Made by a program: the position numbers and the translations under genes
Notes under the pieces: generated by a model
Database searches by the model: none
Told to the model about the DNA's origin: nothing
What the model saw: the letters and a program-made list of their open reading frames with translations, nothing else
NCBI GenBank assembly: GCA_016930075.1
Contig: JAFGHS010000102.1
Coordinates: forward strand, 1-43,006
From: Deltaproteobacteria bacterium
Lineage (GTDB): Bacteria > Desulfobacterota > Syntrophia > Syntrophales > JAFGHS01
DNA: 43,006 nucleotides
Reading direction: 5' to 3'
Part shown: positions 8,925-17,510 of the stretch, one piece after another
How the letters are laid out: each line of letters begins with the position of its first letter
Position numbering within the stretch: the first letter of the stretch is position 1

Positions 8925-9869
8925 CTATCTGAAAACATAATTCAATTTATCCGACCTGCCCTGCCTTTTGATATCGAGCGACACGCTTGACGCATCTTTC
9001 AGGGTGTTGTAAAAGGCCATCATATCGTCGGCCGTCTTGATGGGACGCCCGTCGATCCCCTGAATAATATCTCCATTGGCAAGGCCCAGTTTCTGATAGA
9101 GACTCCCCGGCCGGATGTTTGTGATTAAAAAGCCGTCCGGCGCACCTTGAGTGAAGTAGGGCCTGATCTGGGCCTGACTGAGCAGTTGCCCCACGTTCTT
9201 CATCCCGTCTTCCACTTCGCTCCGGTTAACGGCAATAGAACCGGCGGCGGAACGCGGCAGCGTTTGAACAAAACCGCGGTGGGGCGTCAGGATGGGCTCC
9301 TCCTTCGTCTCGGCAATCTTCAGGGTTTTTTCCTCATCGCCTACCCGGACAACAATGGCATTCCTCAATATCCTTGCCACTTTGCCGCCGCCAAGAGAAT
9401 CCCCCACTTTGTAAAGCCGCTGTTTTTTTGCGCTTTTATCCTCCAGAATGGCAAACCCGTACGGGCCGTCGCCGGCCACGGTGCCCTTGAGATCAAAAAG
9501 AGTAGAAATATCCGGCTGCGAGGCTTTTTCCGCCACTTGCTTGTCGCCGAAAATCTTGTCCGTCGATGCAAAGAGGTTTCGATCGACGACGACTTTGTAC
9601 GATTCGAGAGGTTCTCTTATTGCCGCATCCTTTTTCGCGGCCGGTTCGAGGACAACGGCTCCTGTCTGCGTCTTCATGAGCGACAGGCTCAGGGCTTTAT
9701 AGAATATGCCCACGGCAAGATAAGCCGCCGCGGTCATCAGCAGGACGATTAAAAACGGCCGGTATTTCAGATGTTGCAGTGTCGCAAGGGAAAAATGCCA
9801 ATCCCCCCGTTTGAACCCCGACAGCCCCTGGGGCATTATTTTATCCGCTATCCTTTGAACCGCGTTCAA
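8925..9869 (-). CDS. gspC: Type II secretion system protein GspC (PDZ form)
   Basis: 314-residue inner-membrane protein that links the inner-membrane platform to the secretin. A short cytoplasmic N-terminus leads into a transmembrane helix (about 38-60), a homology region (about 80-190, LFDLKGTVAGDGPYGFAILED) and a C-terminal PDZ domain (about 225-314, LGLANGDIIQGIDGRPIKTADD). The start is a TTG at 9869 with an AGAGGA SD; no suitable in-frame ATG lies nearby. It sits downstream of gspN, away from its classical first-gene position next to gspD. Confidence 0.93.
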   Translation of the reverse strand: MNAVQRIADKIMPQGLSGFKRGDWHFSLATLQHLKYRPFLIVLLMTAAAYLAVGIFYKALSLSLMKTQTGAVVLEPAAKKDAAIREPLESYKVVVDRNLFASTDKIFGDKQVAEKASQPDISTLFDLKGTVAGDGPYGFAILEDKSAKKQRLYKVGDSLGGGKVARILRNAIVVRVGDEEKTLKIAETKEEPILTPHRGFVQTLPRSAAGSIAVNRSEVEDGMKNVGQLLSQAQIRPYFTQGAPDGFLITNIRPGSLYQKLGLANGDIIQGIDGRPIKTADDMMAFYNTLKDASSVSLDIKRQGRSDKLNYVFR

Positions 9870-9946
9870 TTCAGCATCCTCTATGTTCTTTCTGCGTCTT
9901 CATCCCCATGCCCCTGAATGAAGAAGGATTCCCCCGCACTGCTCCG

Positions 9947-9974
9947 CCCCGGCCCCTGATCCCCGGCCCCTGTC
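9947..9974. repeat. 14-bp tandem duplication between gspN and gspC
   Basis: CCCCGGCCCCTG followed by two bases is present twice head to tail (9947-9960 and 9961-9974) in the 109-base gap between the gspN stop and the gspC start. The gap holds no gene; an apparent longer frame across it is an overlap with gspN in another phase. The GC-rich duplication may affect mRNA structure between the two halves of the operon. Confidence 0.7.
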
Positions 9975-9978
9975 GTAA

Positions 9979-10815
9979 TTACGGTATGAGCCTCACCGTC
10001 GGATTCTTTAATATGCCGCCCACGGCTACGCCGATTTTTCTGCCGCCCATGCCGGCAACTTCGACGGCGCCTGTAATCGTCAGGGAACTTGAGTCGATAT
10101 TTTTGTCCAGGGCAACCTCCCCCTTCAGGGAGCAATTGAATTTGGCGCCCGAGAGCCCGATCTTTTCCACTTTCAGGGCATCGCCCTTCATGCTCAGGCG
10201 GCCTTCGATCCTGCTGAAATCGATGCTGTCAAAGCCAAGCAAATTGGATAGAAGCTGATAGCTGCCGTTTACAATGGTAAATTCCGCCGTCCCGCTGCCC
10301 TCTCCCACGCGGTCATAACTGCGGTGATAGACGAAGCTGCCGTTCAGCTTTCCCGTGATATTGCGGTTGAACGTCCCCTTGGCATAGGCAAACCTGTCCA
10401 GGCCCACATCGCTTACCCTGATTTCATATTTGATAAGCTTCGACAGGGACAGAAATTTTGCATATTCACAGCGGCCCTTCAATGTCCCTCCATAGACATT
10501 GCCATTGAGCAGAAGCGCCGTTTTCCCTTTGAGCAAACTTATCAGGCTGAGCCTCGCCGTCAAATCATCCACACGCAAAGTCGCGCCGGGGTTTTGTTTG
10601 GAGCCATAAGCAATATTCAAAAACTTCACGCCCGGAGGGAAATAAGGCTTTACGGCGCCGATCGTCAGAACGGCATCCGGATTGTTCGCCGAAACCGCCG
10701 CTATGATGTAATCGCCGATCACCTTGCCGGGAAAACGCAAATACAGAAAAGCGATAACAACCGCGATGCCGAAAACAACATAACCGAGTATTTTTTTATT
10801 GAACGTCATCTTCAT
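9979..10815 (-). CDS. gspN: Type II secretion system protein GspN
   Basis: 278 residues, the length and pattern of the deltaproteobacterial GspN: one N-terminal transmembrane helix (about 10-26, VVFGIAVVIAFLYLRF), then an all-beta periplasmic domain of repeating strands related to AsmA-like folds. Typical stretches are LTARLSLISLLKGK and LSMKGDALKVEKIGLSGAKF. GspN is an accessory inner-membrane component whose exact job is poorly known. The start is Met1 at 10815; an alternative ATG lies six bases later. It follows gspM by 19 bases. Confidence 0.85.
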   Translation of the reverse strand: MKMTFNKKILGYVVFGIAVVIAFLYLRFPGKVIGDYIIAAVSANNPDAVLTIGAVKPYFPPGVKFLNIAYGSKQNPGATLRVDDLTARLSLISLLKGKTALLLNGNVYGGTLKGRCEYAKFLSLSKLIKYEIRVSDVGLDRFAYAKGTFNRNITGKLNGSFVYHRSYDRVGEGSGTAEFTIVNGSYQLLSNLLGFDSIDFSRIEGRLSMKGDALKVEKIGLSGAKFNCSLKGEVALDKNIDSSSLTITGAVEVAGMGGRKIGVAVGGILKNPTVRLIP

Positions 10816-10834
10816 CGTAAACAGCCGTCCGTTT

Positions 10835-11389
10835 TTACAGCCCGCCGCCGGCCTTTAAGGGCTGGTATGTAATGACCTGAATGAAGGCGCTCAGATATTC
10901 AGGCGAATCCTTCATCTTCTGTATGGATATTCTTTTAATTTTAATCAGTTCATTAGGCGACTCGACCACATAGAGGAAATTCGTCACCTGTCTCAACGTT
11001 ATTTTTTCCAGTTGCATATCCACGGCCGTCTCCTCGTAAGGGCCTACGGTTTTGCCTTTCACGGGATTCATGAATTTGATGTTCCCTTTCACCCCGACCT
11101 CGCCGGCCTTTCGTTCCAGATAAGAAAACAGGGCAAAATCAGCAGGCCTCCCGGCCAGGACCCGTTGTATCTCCATGGATTTTTGTTTCAAAATACCGTA
11201 TTCGACGCCAAGGGTTTTGAGCTCTGCAAGGGTTTTTTCATTGGCCGCAAGGGACCGGTTGACCCGCTCCTTCGCGTCAAAAAAAGGGAAAACGACAAAC
11301 TGAATAAAAATCGCCCCGCAGACAAAGATAACTCCGGCGATCAGGTAATACTTCTGTCTCAGGTTTAAGTTGTCCCAGAGTTTTTTCAT
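10835..11389 (-). CDS. gspM: Type II secretion system protein GspM
   Basis: 184-residue bitopic inner-membrane protein: short cytoplasmic N-terminus, transmembrane helix (about 15-35), a heptad-like helical stretch (40-75) and a C-terminal ferredoxin-like periplasmic domain (about 100-180). GspM binds GspL and GspF in the assembly platform. Its ATG overlaps the gspL stop (ATGA), so the two are translationally coupled, consistent with equimolar GspL-GspM complexes. Confidence 0.9.
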   Translation of the reverse strand: MKKLWDNLNLRQKYYLIAGVIFVCGAIFIQFVVFPFFDAKERVNRSLAANEKTLAELKTLGVEYGILKQKSMEIQRVLAGRPADFALFSYLERKAGEVGVKGNIKFMNPVKGKTVGPYEETAVDMQLEKITLRQVTNFLYVVESPNELIKIKRISIQKMKDSPEYLSAFIQVITYQPLKAGGGL

Positions 11390-12828
11390 GATCGGATTTC
11401 GATCCTCAATTCAAATTCGACGCGATCACCCTGCTTCATCTGATTTGTAGCGCCGACGGTTACGCTTTGAAAATGCTTTGACTTGGCCAGCTCTTTTTTA
11501 ATGGCCTCGACGGAATCGAAACTGGCCGTCTCCGCCTTGATCATGACGCCGCCGCTTTCAACATTCAGGCTTCTGATCAAAAAGTCCGCCGAAGCCGGCG
11601 CCAGACCGGATACATCCCGGAGTATATCAAGAACAAGAGTGTCCGAATGGCCGCTCGCGATGCCTGCCGTGACCTGCCTGGCCTCGGCAATGCCGGCTTT
11701 GAGCTGAGAGACCGGCTCAACAATCCTCGTCGTTTCCGGACTGTGCTTCTTGAATTCGGCAATGACTTCCTTTTTCATCTCATCCAGTTTCGATTTGGAG
11801 AATCGGTAATCGAGATAGAGATCGGCAATGCCGATACCGGCGATCATCAAAACGGCGGCGCTTATCCACCGGAGATCTTTTTTAATTTCATCATAGCGCC
11901 GCATGCCGGCCGTAATCCGGCGCTTGAAATTGAAGCCGGCGCCGGAGGCGTCAGACCGCGTCGCCAGGGCCAGGGCCTGGTTCATCACCGCAGGCTGCCA
12001 GCCCTTTTTGACGGCCTCATCGATGGGAATCGCCTCGGCCTGTAAAATGTCGAGCTTTTCTATGGGAATGGAAAACGTCCCGGAAAGGCCGTCTTCGATG
12101 CCGTCGCAAAGCACGCCTCCCCCCGTCAGATATATGCGGGAAGGCATTTGTTCCAGGACCCCCTGCCATATCATATAGTCAACCGTGTTTTTCAACTCGG
12201 TCATGAAACGGGCGCCTTTGTCGGTGATAAAGTCCCCTCCAAAACCGAAATATCTCATCTGTAGTATTTTCCCATGGCCCATAAAAACGGCCACGGTATT
12301 TTTCATCCCGACGTCAAGCAGGATGAAGGTCCCCGGCGAGGCATCCCGGACAGGCGCCCGCAAAGCGCAGGCGGCCGCATCCACGTCGATCACCGGCAGG
12401 TTCTTTGCAAGGCCCGCAAGAAGGCCCAGTCTTTCATCAACAAAGGCTTTTTCGCAGGCAGCGACAAAAATATCCGAACCGCCCTCGCCGTCGCTTCTGA
12501 TATAATCGAAATACATCTCATCGACAGGCGTTTGAATCGTCGGTTCGAGTTCATAAACAAGGGTCTGGTCGATCTTTTTCTTATCACGGAAGGGAAGTTT
12601 GATATTCCGATAGGATAATGCTTTTGCCGGCAAAGCCGCGGCACAGGCCGCATCATGGTAAATGTCTTTTTCAAACAGGCGATGAAGGACGTCCTTGAGC
12701 GCTTCGCCTTCCCCCACCGGGACCACGTCGGCTGCAATGACCCTGGAGCGCCCCGTTATGCTGCGCGTCACGAGCACCGTTTTAACGGCGGAATCGCCGA
12801 TATCGAGGCCGGCTATTTTTTGCGCCAT
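11386..12828 (-). CDS. gspL: Type II secretion system protein GspL (PilM/PilN-like)
   Basis: 480 residues. The N-terminal half has the actin-like (PilM/FtsA-type) fold, with a phosphate-1 type motif at GLDIGDSAVKTVLV (8-21) and LLDVGMKNTVAVFMGHG near 170. A transmembrane helix (about 318-336, WISAAVLMIAGIGIADLYL) leads to a PilN-like periplasmic domain at the C-terminus. GspL recruits the ATPase GspE to the inner membrane. The ATG overlaps the gspK stop by one base (TAATG). Confidence 0.92.
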   Translation of the reverse strand: MAQKIAGLDIGDSAVKTVLVTRSITGRSRVIAADVVPVGEGEALKDVLHRLFEKDIYHDAACAAALPAKALSYRNIKLPFRDKKKIDQTLVYELEPTIQTPVDEMYFDYIRSDGEGGSDIFVAACEKAFVDERLGLLAGLAKNLPVIDVDAAACALRAPVRDASPGTFILLDVGMKNTVAVFMGHGKILQMRYFGFGGDFITDKGARFMTELKNTVDYMIWQGVLEQMPSRIYLTGGGVLCDGIEDGLSGTFSIPIEKLDILQAEAIPIDEAVKKGWQPAVMNQALALATRSDASGAGFNFKRRITAGMRRYDEIKKDLRWISAAVLMIAGIGIADLYLDYRFSKSKLDEMKKEVIAEFKKHSPETTRIVEPVSQLKAGIAEARQVTAGIASGHSDTLVLDILRDVSGLAPASADFLIRSLNVESGGVMIKAETASFDSVEAIKKELAKSKHFQSVTVGATNQMKQGDRVEFELRIEIRS

Positions 12829-13811
12829 TATTCACTTCTCCAGGATAACACGTTTACCGACTTTCGATCCGTTGTTCTCCGGATCACGCCCGTCACCCGC
12901 CCCAGCAGATTGTTATGGCGGCCGGCGGCGGTAATTTCAAAATAGTCGCTCCTCGTCGAAATCAATCCCTCATCGACGGGAACCGTTCCTGCGCCCAGAA
13001 CATTTTTGTACCAGGACGGATCGGAAAAATTATGCGCCCCCGGCGTTTTGCGATCGGCATCCATCCGGGCCAGGGCATCATCCGTCGGCGCGTTTCTGAA
13101 CAGGGCCTTCAGAACCGGCAAGGGCGCGGTGTTGATATTGATCTTCCCGTCTCCGTAAACCGTCAGGTACTGTCCTACTCCGGGCATTTCCTTTGTGCCG
13201 TAATAAAGCTCTCTGGCCACCCCACTTATCATTAATATTTCATCAATGCAATCCAAGGGTTTATTTTTTGCCGTATAGGTCTTGTTCAAGCCTTCAATCG
13301 TGAAGCTTTCGGCGCCGTATTCCGAAATTTCGCTGTCCCCATCGATAAAGTCCTTGAGGGTCCCGACGATTCTGTCTATGGCCTGCCGGTCCAGACCGAA
13401 TTCCGGCTGGCTCAGCAGATACACCAGCAGATCCCTTACAGGCGCGTAATAGGCATTGCCGTTGACGAGTTTGTTGACGGGAATTTTACCGGATTCATCG
13501 ACGATATTGATTTGCAGCGCCTCATCCTCAAACAGCGTCCCCCCTTTTGCCGCAACGACTTCCGGAACAGCCCAGTCTTCACTGAGGCCGTCGAAGTTGT
13601 TCATATCGTCCAAAAGCAAGGCAACACCCAGATTGAATCCGGATTTTGCGACGTACTGAAGCTTGACATGATCGGCCAGATTGGCGGCCTCATAGACGGA
13701 CGCGCGGGATGATCTGTTTAATTCCAGCGTAACGGCAATAATGACGCTGATCATCAAAATGACCACAATCAGGGCAACCCCGCGATGATTATTGATGGGC
13801 CGCCGTCCCAT
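12828..13811 (-). CDS. gspK: Minor pseudopilin GspK
   Basis: 327 residues, the largest minor pseudopilin and part of the tip complex with GspI and GspJ. The prepilin leader ends at Gly11 (NNHRG/VALIVVILMISV). Position +5 is Val instead of Glu, the known hallmark of GspK. A large alpha-helical insertion follows (about 130-230), and INTAPLPVL near 225 is typical of the family. The ATG overlaps the gspJ stop (TAATG). Confidence 0.93.
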   Translation of the reverse strand: MGRRPINNHRGVALIVVILMISVIIAVTLELNRSSRASVYEAANLADHVKLQYVAKSGFNLGVALLLDDMNNFDGLSEDWAVPEVVAAKGGTLFEDEALQINIVDESGKIPVNKLVNGNAYYAPVRDLLVYLLSQPEFGLDRQAIDRIVGTLKDFIDGDSEISEYGAESFTIEGLNKTYTAKNKPLDCIDEILMISGVARELYYGTKEMPGVGQYLTVYGDGKININTAPLPVLKALFRNAPTDDALARMDADRKTPGAHNFSDPSWYKNVLGAGTVPVDEGLISTRSDYFEITAAGRHNNLLGRVTGVIRRTTDRKSVNVLSWRSE

Positions 13812-14476
13812 TATGACGCCCCCTGTTTGAGCGGTTGATTGACCGGGATATAAACCCTGGTCACAAACGTGTAAGGTTTATCTTCATCGTCGGGGTTCAT
13901 CAGGCTCAGGCTGACGGACACAGCGGCGGGCGCTTTACCCTTCTGCGCCTCCGGCCCTGAGAGTGAATTCCAGGAATCATATTCAGAACCTTTATCGTCG
14001 TAAAACCTGTACTCCAGCGACCGGATCTGTTCGCAAACGACAAAACCGGCCTTAGGGATGTCGCTGATATTTGCTTGCGGCGTCGGATCATCATCCCGAA
14101 GCAGTGTGTAGACGTTCCTTTCTTCTCCCTCCGCAACCCGGTAACGAATGGTCGTCATGCCGCCGATGGCGGTTATATCCTCAAAGTTGATATGCGCCCT
14201 CGAGCGGAATGTGATTTCCAGAGTGTTCCAGCCGCCGGCATCGGAAGGCCGGGAGATAAACTCAATATTCCCTCCGTAAAGGGAAACCGCCTCCATGTCT
14301 TTCGTCATTCTCTCGAGGGTGATCCGCGCCATGGAATATATCTCGCCGTTATATTCCGAATCCCTGATGATCCGGAAGGTCCCTGTGTAAGCCGCGTAAA
14401 CCGTCGATATGACAACGGACAGGATAAAAACGGCGATGAGGATCTCAATGAGTGTAAAACCGCTTGTTCTTTTCAT
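13811..14476 (-). CDS. gspJ: Minor pseudopilin GspJ
   Basis: 221 residues from ATG 14476. Prepilin peptidase site MKRTSG/FTLIEIL with Glu at +5, then a hydrophobic helix and a beta-rich C-terminal domain; YRFYDDKGSEYDSWNS and LMNPDDEDKPYTFVTRVYIP are typical. An 11-residue longer frame starts inside gspI, but the ATG at 14476 gives a normal six-residue leader. It lies four bases after the gspI stop. Confidence 0.92.
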   Translation of the reverse strand: MKRTSGFTLIEILIAVFILSVVISTVYAAYTGTFRIIRDSEYNGEIYSMARITLERMTKDMEAVSLYGGNIEFISRPSDAGGWNTLEITFRSRAHINFEDITAIGGMTTIRYRVAEGEERNVYTLLRDDDPTPQANISDIPKAGFVVCEQIRSLEYRFYDDKGSEYDSWNSLSGPEAQKGKAPAAVSVSLSLMNPDDEDKPYTFVTRVYIPVNQPLKQGAS

Positions 14477-14480
14477 AGGT

Positions 14481-14915
14481 CTATCTTGCCGAATACTTAT
14501 AAAATACAAGCCTGTAGGTATTGTTGGCCGACAGCCTCTGATGCTTGACGACCAAATCGATCCGCTTCAAGGCGGCGATTCCCGAATCCATCGCTTCGAC
14601 TTCCCAGATATAATCGGGAAATTTGTCGCCGAAATCGCCGCTTCGCGATGAAACGTCCCGGTCTTCCGCCGCTTCCAGTTCCGCCATTTTCCCCTGGGCC
14701 AGAAGCGACGCCGTCGTAGCGAATTTTGCCTGATTTTCCATCGAGATGCTTTGCGACTGCGATTGAAAAACCGTTACCAGGGCAAGGGCCAGAATGGCCA
14801 TGGCAATCATGACCTCAAGCAGGGTGAAGCCTGTCTCGTGAAGCCTGTCTCGTGAAGCGCGTCTCGTGAAACGTGTCTCTTGAAGCCTGTCTCGTGAAGC
14901 GTCATCCGTGAGCAT
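14481..14915 (-). CDS. gspI: Minor pseudopilin GspI with repeat-extended leader
   Basis: 144 residues. The prepilin site is ETG/FTLLEVMIAMAIL (Gly29, Glu at +5), followed by the hydrophobic helix and a small globular domain with WEVEAMDSGI and RLVFYKYSAR. The ATG at 14915 has a good SD (AAGGACAAGG, about six bases upstream). Odd: the leader is 29 residues instead of about 6-10, because a six-unit 14-bp tandem repeat lies between the start codon and the cleavage site. At protein level this gives a 14-residue period in which an ETRFT pseudo-site precedes the real ETGFT site. Unit number affects the frame (see findings). Confidence 0.9.
   Translation of the reverse strand: MLTDDASRDRLQETRFTRRASRDRLHETGFTLLEVMIAMAILALALVTVFQSQSQSISMENQAKFATTASLLAQGKMAELEAAEDRDVSSRSGDFGDKFPDYIWEVEAMDSGIAALKRIDLVVKHQRLSANNTYRLVFYKYSAR
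14824..14907. repeat. 14-bp x 6 tandem repeat inside the gspI leader
   Basis: On the plus strand the unit is GTGAAGCCTGTCTC, starting at 14824, 14838, 14852, 14866 and 14880, with a degraded sixth copy at 14894-14907. The first two copies are identical and the others differ by one to three bases. Total length is 84 bases, a multiple of three, so the present array is in frame. On the coding strand the unit is GAGACAGGCTTCAC, which is the DNA of the prepilin cleavage motif itself (E-T-G-F-T), so the array looks like serial duplication of that motif. Confidence 0.92.
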
Positions 14916-14947
14916 AGAACCTTGTCCTTTAAAACCTGAACTTGATT

Positions 14948-15460
14948 TTATCCCGATGTCCAGTCGTCAAAGTCGACATAGCGGTCATACACCTTCACGC
15001 CCGCAAGAAACGGATTGATGACCAGAGTAAAATATCGATTCCCTTTTACAAGGTGGATGACCGTCGGCTGGACGTAGCCTTTTTTGAAGAACCTGATCTG
15101 CCCCTCGCCCTCGGACTTTTTCGCACCACCGATGTGATGCATGTCGGCGATCCTGACGCCGTCGGGAAAGCGGAACAACTGCTGCTTCATCTCATCCTTC
15201 TTTTCGGGCGTCATATCGGCGCTGTACCGCCAATACACGCCATGCTCCAAATCGAATGCAATAACGTAATCCACCTGTTCGCGGACGGCGTCGCTTCGCA
15301 GCTCCTTGACGGCCCCCGTCAGTTGCCGGGCCGCCGTTTTCAAGGCGTCTCCCAGAAGTGTATCCCGGATGCGCGGCACCGCAAAGGCCAGCATCAGGCC
15401 GATGATAAAAACGACAACGGCCAGTTCAATGAGGGTATATCCTTTATGGTTATTCCGCAT
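14948..15460 (-). CDS. gspH: Minor pseudopilin GspH
   Basis: 170 residues. Leader MRNNHKG/YTLIELAVV with Glu at +5, a hydrophobic helix, then a GspH/FimT-type globular domain (LKTAARQLTGAVKELRSDAVREQ; LVINPFLAGVKVYD). GspH connects the tip complex to the GspG shaft. Its start overlaps the gspG 3' end by 11 bases. It is separated from gspI by 32 bases. Confidence 0.9.
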   Translation of the reverse strand: MRNNHKGYTLIELAVVVFIIGLMLAFAVPRIRDTLLGDALKTAARQLTGAVKELRSDAVREQVDYVIAFDLEHGVYWRYSADMTPEKKDEMKQQLFRFPDGVRIADMHHIGGAKKSEGEGQIRFFKKGYVQPTVIHLVKGNRYFTLVINPFLAGVKVYDRYVDFDDWTSG

Positions 15461-15890
15461 CCCAGTTGCCGATATCTTTGTCTTTCCCTTCGCCGCCGGC
15501 CTCGCCGTCGGCGCCTAAAGAACTGAGGTCGAACTCGCCGTGCGTCCCCGGACAGATATAGACAAAATCCCGGTTCCAGGGGTCCTTGGGCACTTTCGAC
15601 GATTCCAGATAGCCGCCCTGCCGCCAGTTTTTGGCCAGTCGGCCGACGGCGGGGGCCTCAACCAACGCCTGCAACCCCTGCTCCGTCGTCGGATACGCGC
15701 CGTTGTCCAGGCGGTAGAGCTTCAGGGCCGTGGACATGCTTTCGATCTGAATGCGGGCTTTGGCCTGTCTTGCCTCATCGGGTCGCCCCATAATACGGGG
15801 CACGATCAGCCCCGCCAGGATACCGAGAATGACGATCACCACCATGAGTTCAATGAGTGTAAAACCTCGTTCGTTTGCTTTTCTTTTCAT
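15450..15890 (-). CDS. gspG: Major pseudopilin GspG
   Basis: 146 residues, the typical size. Leader MKRKANERG/FTLIELMVVIVILGILAG with Glu at +5; the conserved LDNGAYPTTEQGLQALV and PKDPWNRDFVYICPG follow, and the C-terminal Asp-rich loop DLSSLGADGEAGGEGKD is the calcium-binding region of GspG. This is the main subunit of the pseudopilus. An AAAGGAGGG SD precedes the ATG, and the gene lies 40 bases after gspF, consistent with strong expression. Confidence 0.96.
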   Translation of the reverse strand: MKRKANERGFTLIELMVVIVILGILAGLIVPRIMGRPDEARQAKARIQIESMSTALKLYRLDNGAYPTTEQGLQALVEAPAVGRLAKNWRQGGYLESSKVPKDPWNRDFVYICPGTHGEFDLSSLGADGEAGGEGKDKDIGNWDAE

Positions 15891-15930
15891 GTGTCCATCC
15901 CTCCTTTATAACCTCAGTCGGTCCTTCGCC

Positions 15931-17160
15931 TCATCTGACCAACTGATTCATCTCAAAGATAGGCAGCAAAACGGATATGACGATGAATGCCACAATCAAA
16001 CCCATCATGAGCACCATCACCGGCTCCAGCAAGGATGTCATCATGACGACGCTTGCCTCCGCTTCTCTTTCATAGGCATCGGCTATCTTGTAGAGCATGG
16101 CTTCCATGTTGCCGCTCTGTTCGCCCACAGAGATCATCTCGATGGTGATGGGGGGGAAAAGACCGCTCCGGGCGAGGGTTGAAGAGAGGCTCTGGCCTTC
16201 TTCAACATCTTTTGCGGCCCGCCCTATCTCATCGGCGACGAGCTGGTTGTTGACGACATTTCTCACAATATCCAGGGCCGATAACAGGGGAACGCCGCTT
16301 TGCAGAAGGGTCCCCAGGGTCCGGCTGAATCTGGCCATAGCGATCTTTTCGTTAACCGGCCCGAAGACAGGCGCCTTAATTTTCAATTTATCCCATGAAT
16401 ACCGGCCCTTGACTGTTTTTGTAATGGAAAAGCGGAAGCCGACAAAAGCGACGATCACCACGATTAAGATCAGCCACCAGAAAGACTGAAAAAAACTGCT
16501 GACGGCAATGAGGACGATGGTGATGACCGGTAAAGTCTGATGCATTTCGCTGAATATCTTGGTGATCTTGGGAACCACAAAAGTAACCATAAAAAAAAGG
16601 ACGGCAGAGCCGATAAAAAACATAAATAAGGGGTAGGCCATGGCCGATCTGATTTTGGTCTGCAAGGCCTGCTGGCTTTCACTGAAATCAGCCAGCCGCT
16701 CCAGGACAAGATGAATAGCCCCCGATGCCTCGCCCGCGCGAACCATGTTCATGTAAAAAGGAGGGAAAATGCGGGGAAAATGGGAGAGGGCCTGCGTCAG
16801 GCTGCTGCCTTCATTGACGTCGTCTTTAATCTGGGCCAACGTTTTTTTCATTTCGGGATGGGCCGTTTGGGCCACAAGGGTCGAAAGCGACGGGACCAGG
16901 GGCAGCCCGGCCCCTAAAAGGGTGGCCAGTTGCCGGGTCACGGAGGCGATGTCGCGCAACCTGATTTTTTTGGGCAGGGCAAAGCCCGTCTCGGCAGCAT
17001 GGGTCTTCCCGTTCTTATCGTCGGCCGTCTCCTTGAGTTCAACGGGAAATACGTCCCTTTCCCGCAGCTTCTGCCTCGCCGCCGCCACGCTGCCTGCGTC
17101 AATGAGACCCTGCTGTTTTCGACCCCTGTCATCCAGGGCACTGTATTCATAAACCGGCAT
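15931..17160 (-). CDS. gspF: Type II secretion system inner-membrane protein GspF
   Basis: 409 residues from ATG 17160 (MPVYEYSALD, GGAG SD six bases upstream; another in-frame start lies four codons earlier). Two tandem T2SSF domains (about 70-195 and 275-400), each followed by transmembrane helices, with the three-helix topology of the family. Typical stretches are RQLATLLGAGLPLVPSL, FYMNMVRAGEASGAI and SVGEQSGNMEAMLYKIADAYE. GspF is the platform protein contacting GspE and GspL. It is the promoter-proximal gene of the operon, which is unusual compared with the classical gspC-first order. Confidence 0.95.
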   Translation of the reverse strand: MPVYEYSALDDRGRKQQGLIDAGSVAAARQKLRERDVFPVELKETADDKNGKTHAAETGFALPKKIRLRDIASVTRQLATLLGAGLPLVPSLSTLVAQTAHPEMKKTLAQIKDDVNEGSSLTQALSHFPRIFPPFYMNMVRAGEASGAIHLVLERLADFSESQQALQTKIRSAMAYPLFMFFIGSAVLFFMVTFVVPKITKIFSEMHQTLPVITIVLIAVSSFFQSFWWLILIVVIVAFVGFRFSITKTVKGRYSWDKLKIKAPVFGPVNEKIAMARFSRTLGTLLQSGVPLLSALDIVRNVVNNQLVADEIGRAAKDVEEGQSLSSTLARSGLFPPITIEMISVGEQSGNMEAMLYKIADAYEREAEASVVMMTSLLEPVMVLMMGLIVAFIVISVLLPIFEMNQLVR

Positions 17161-17202
17161 AACGCTCCACACCCATTGATGAAATGCAAAAACACGCCGT
17201 AC

Positions 17203-17208
17203 ACTATA
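17203..17208 (-). promoter_or_regulatory. Weak candidate -10 element for the T2SS operon
   Basis: On the minus strand TATAGT lies about 45 bases before the gspF start, preceded by a very A-rich tract (rc of 17211-17240) that could act as an UP element. I do not see a good -35, so a regulated or non-sigma-70 promoter is also possible. Between this and the opposing promoter at 17481 (17210-17480) I see no gene. Confidence 0.3.
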
Positions 17209-17480
17209 TCATTTGAATATTTTTTTCTTAATTTTTTTTCAAGACGACTTAAAGAACAGCCGTCGAAACAGGAAAGGAGCTTCCAACATTGCAGAACGCA
17301 GGGCGTTTATCCAAAAATTCCCCTTATCTTTTCATGGACATCAGGGAAAAATCAACCGGGTAAAAGCGGACGGAGCGCACGGCGGACGGCACGATGCCTT
17401 GCCCCGCAAAGAAAGAGACTTCAAATCGCGCTCATGCGATTCCAGTGTCTATCGCTTCCCGATAAAAAAATAAAAAGTTG

Positions 17481-17510
17481 TTGACATTTGCCAAACGGAT
17501 TTGATAGTAG
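17481..17510 (+). promoter_or_regulatory. Candidate sigma-70 promoter for the import operon
   Basis: A perfect TTGACA (17481-17486) is followed after 18 bases by TAGTAG (17505-17510). A small inverted repeat AATCGC/GCGATT lies just upstream (17424-17441). If used, the binding-protein mRNA would have a leader of about 400 bases. Confidence 0.5.

Noticed and set aside
17187-17200. Possible sigma-54 promoter for gspF (GG...GC on the minus strand)
   Set aside because: The GG and GC doublets are nine bases apart where ten are required, and flanking bases do not fit.
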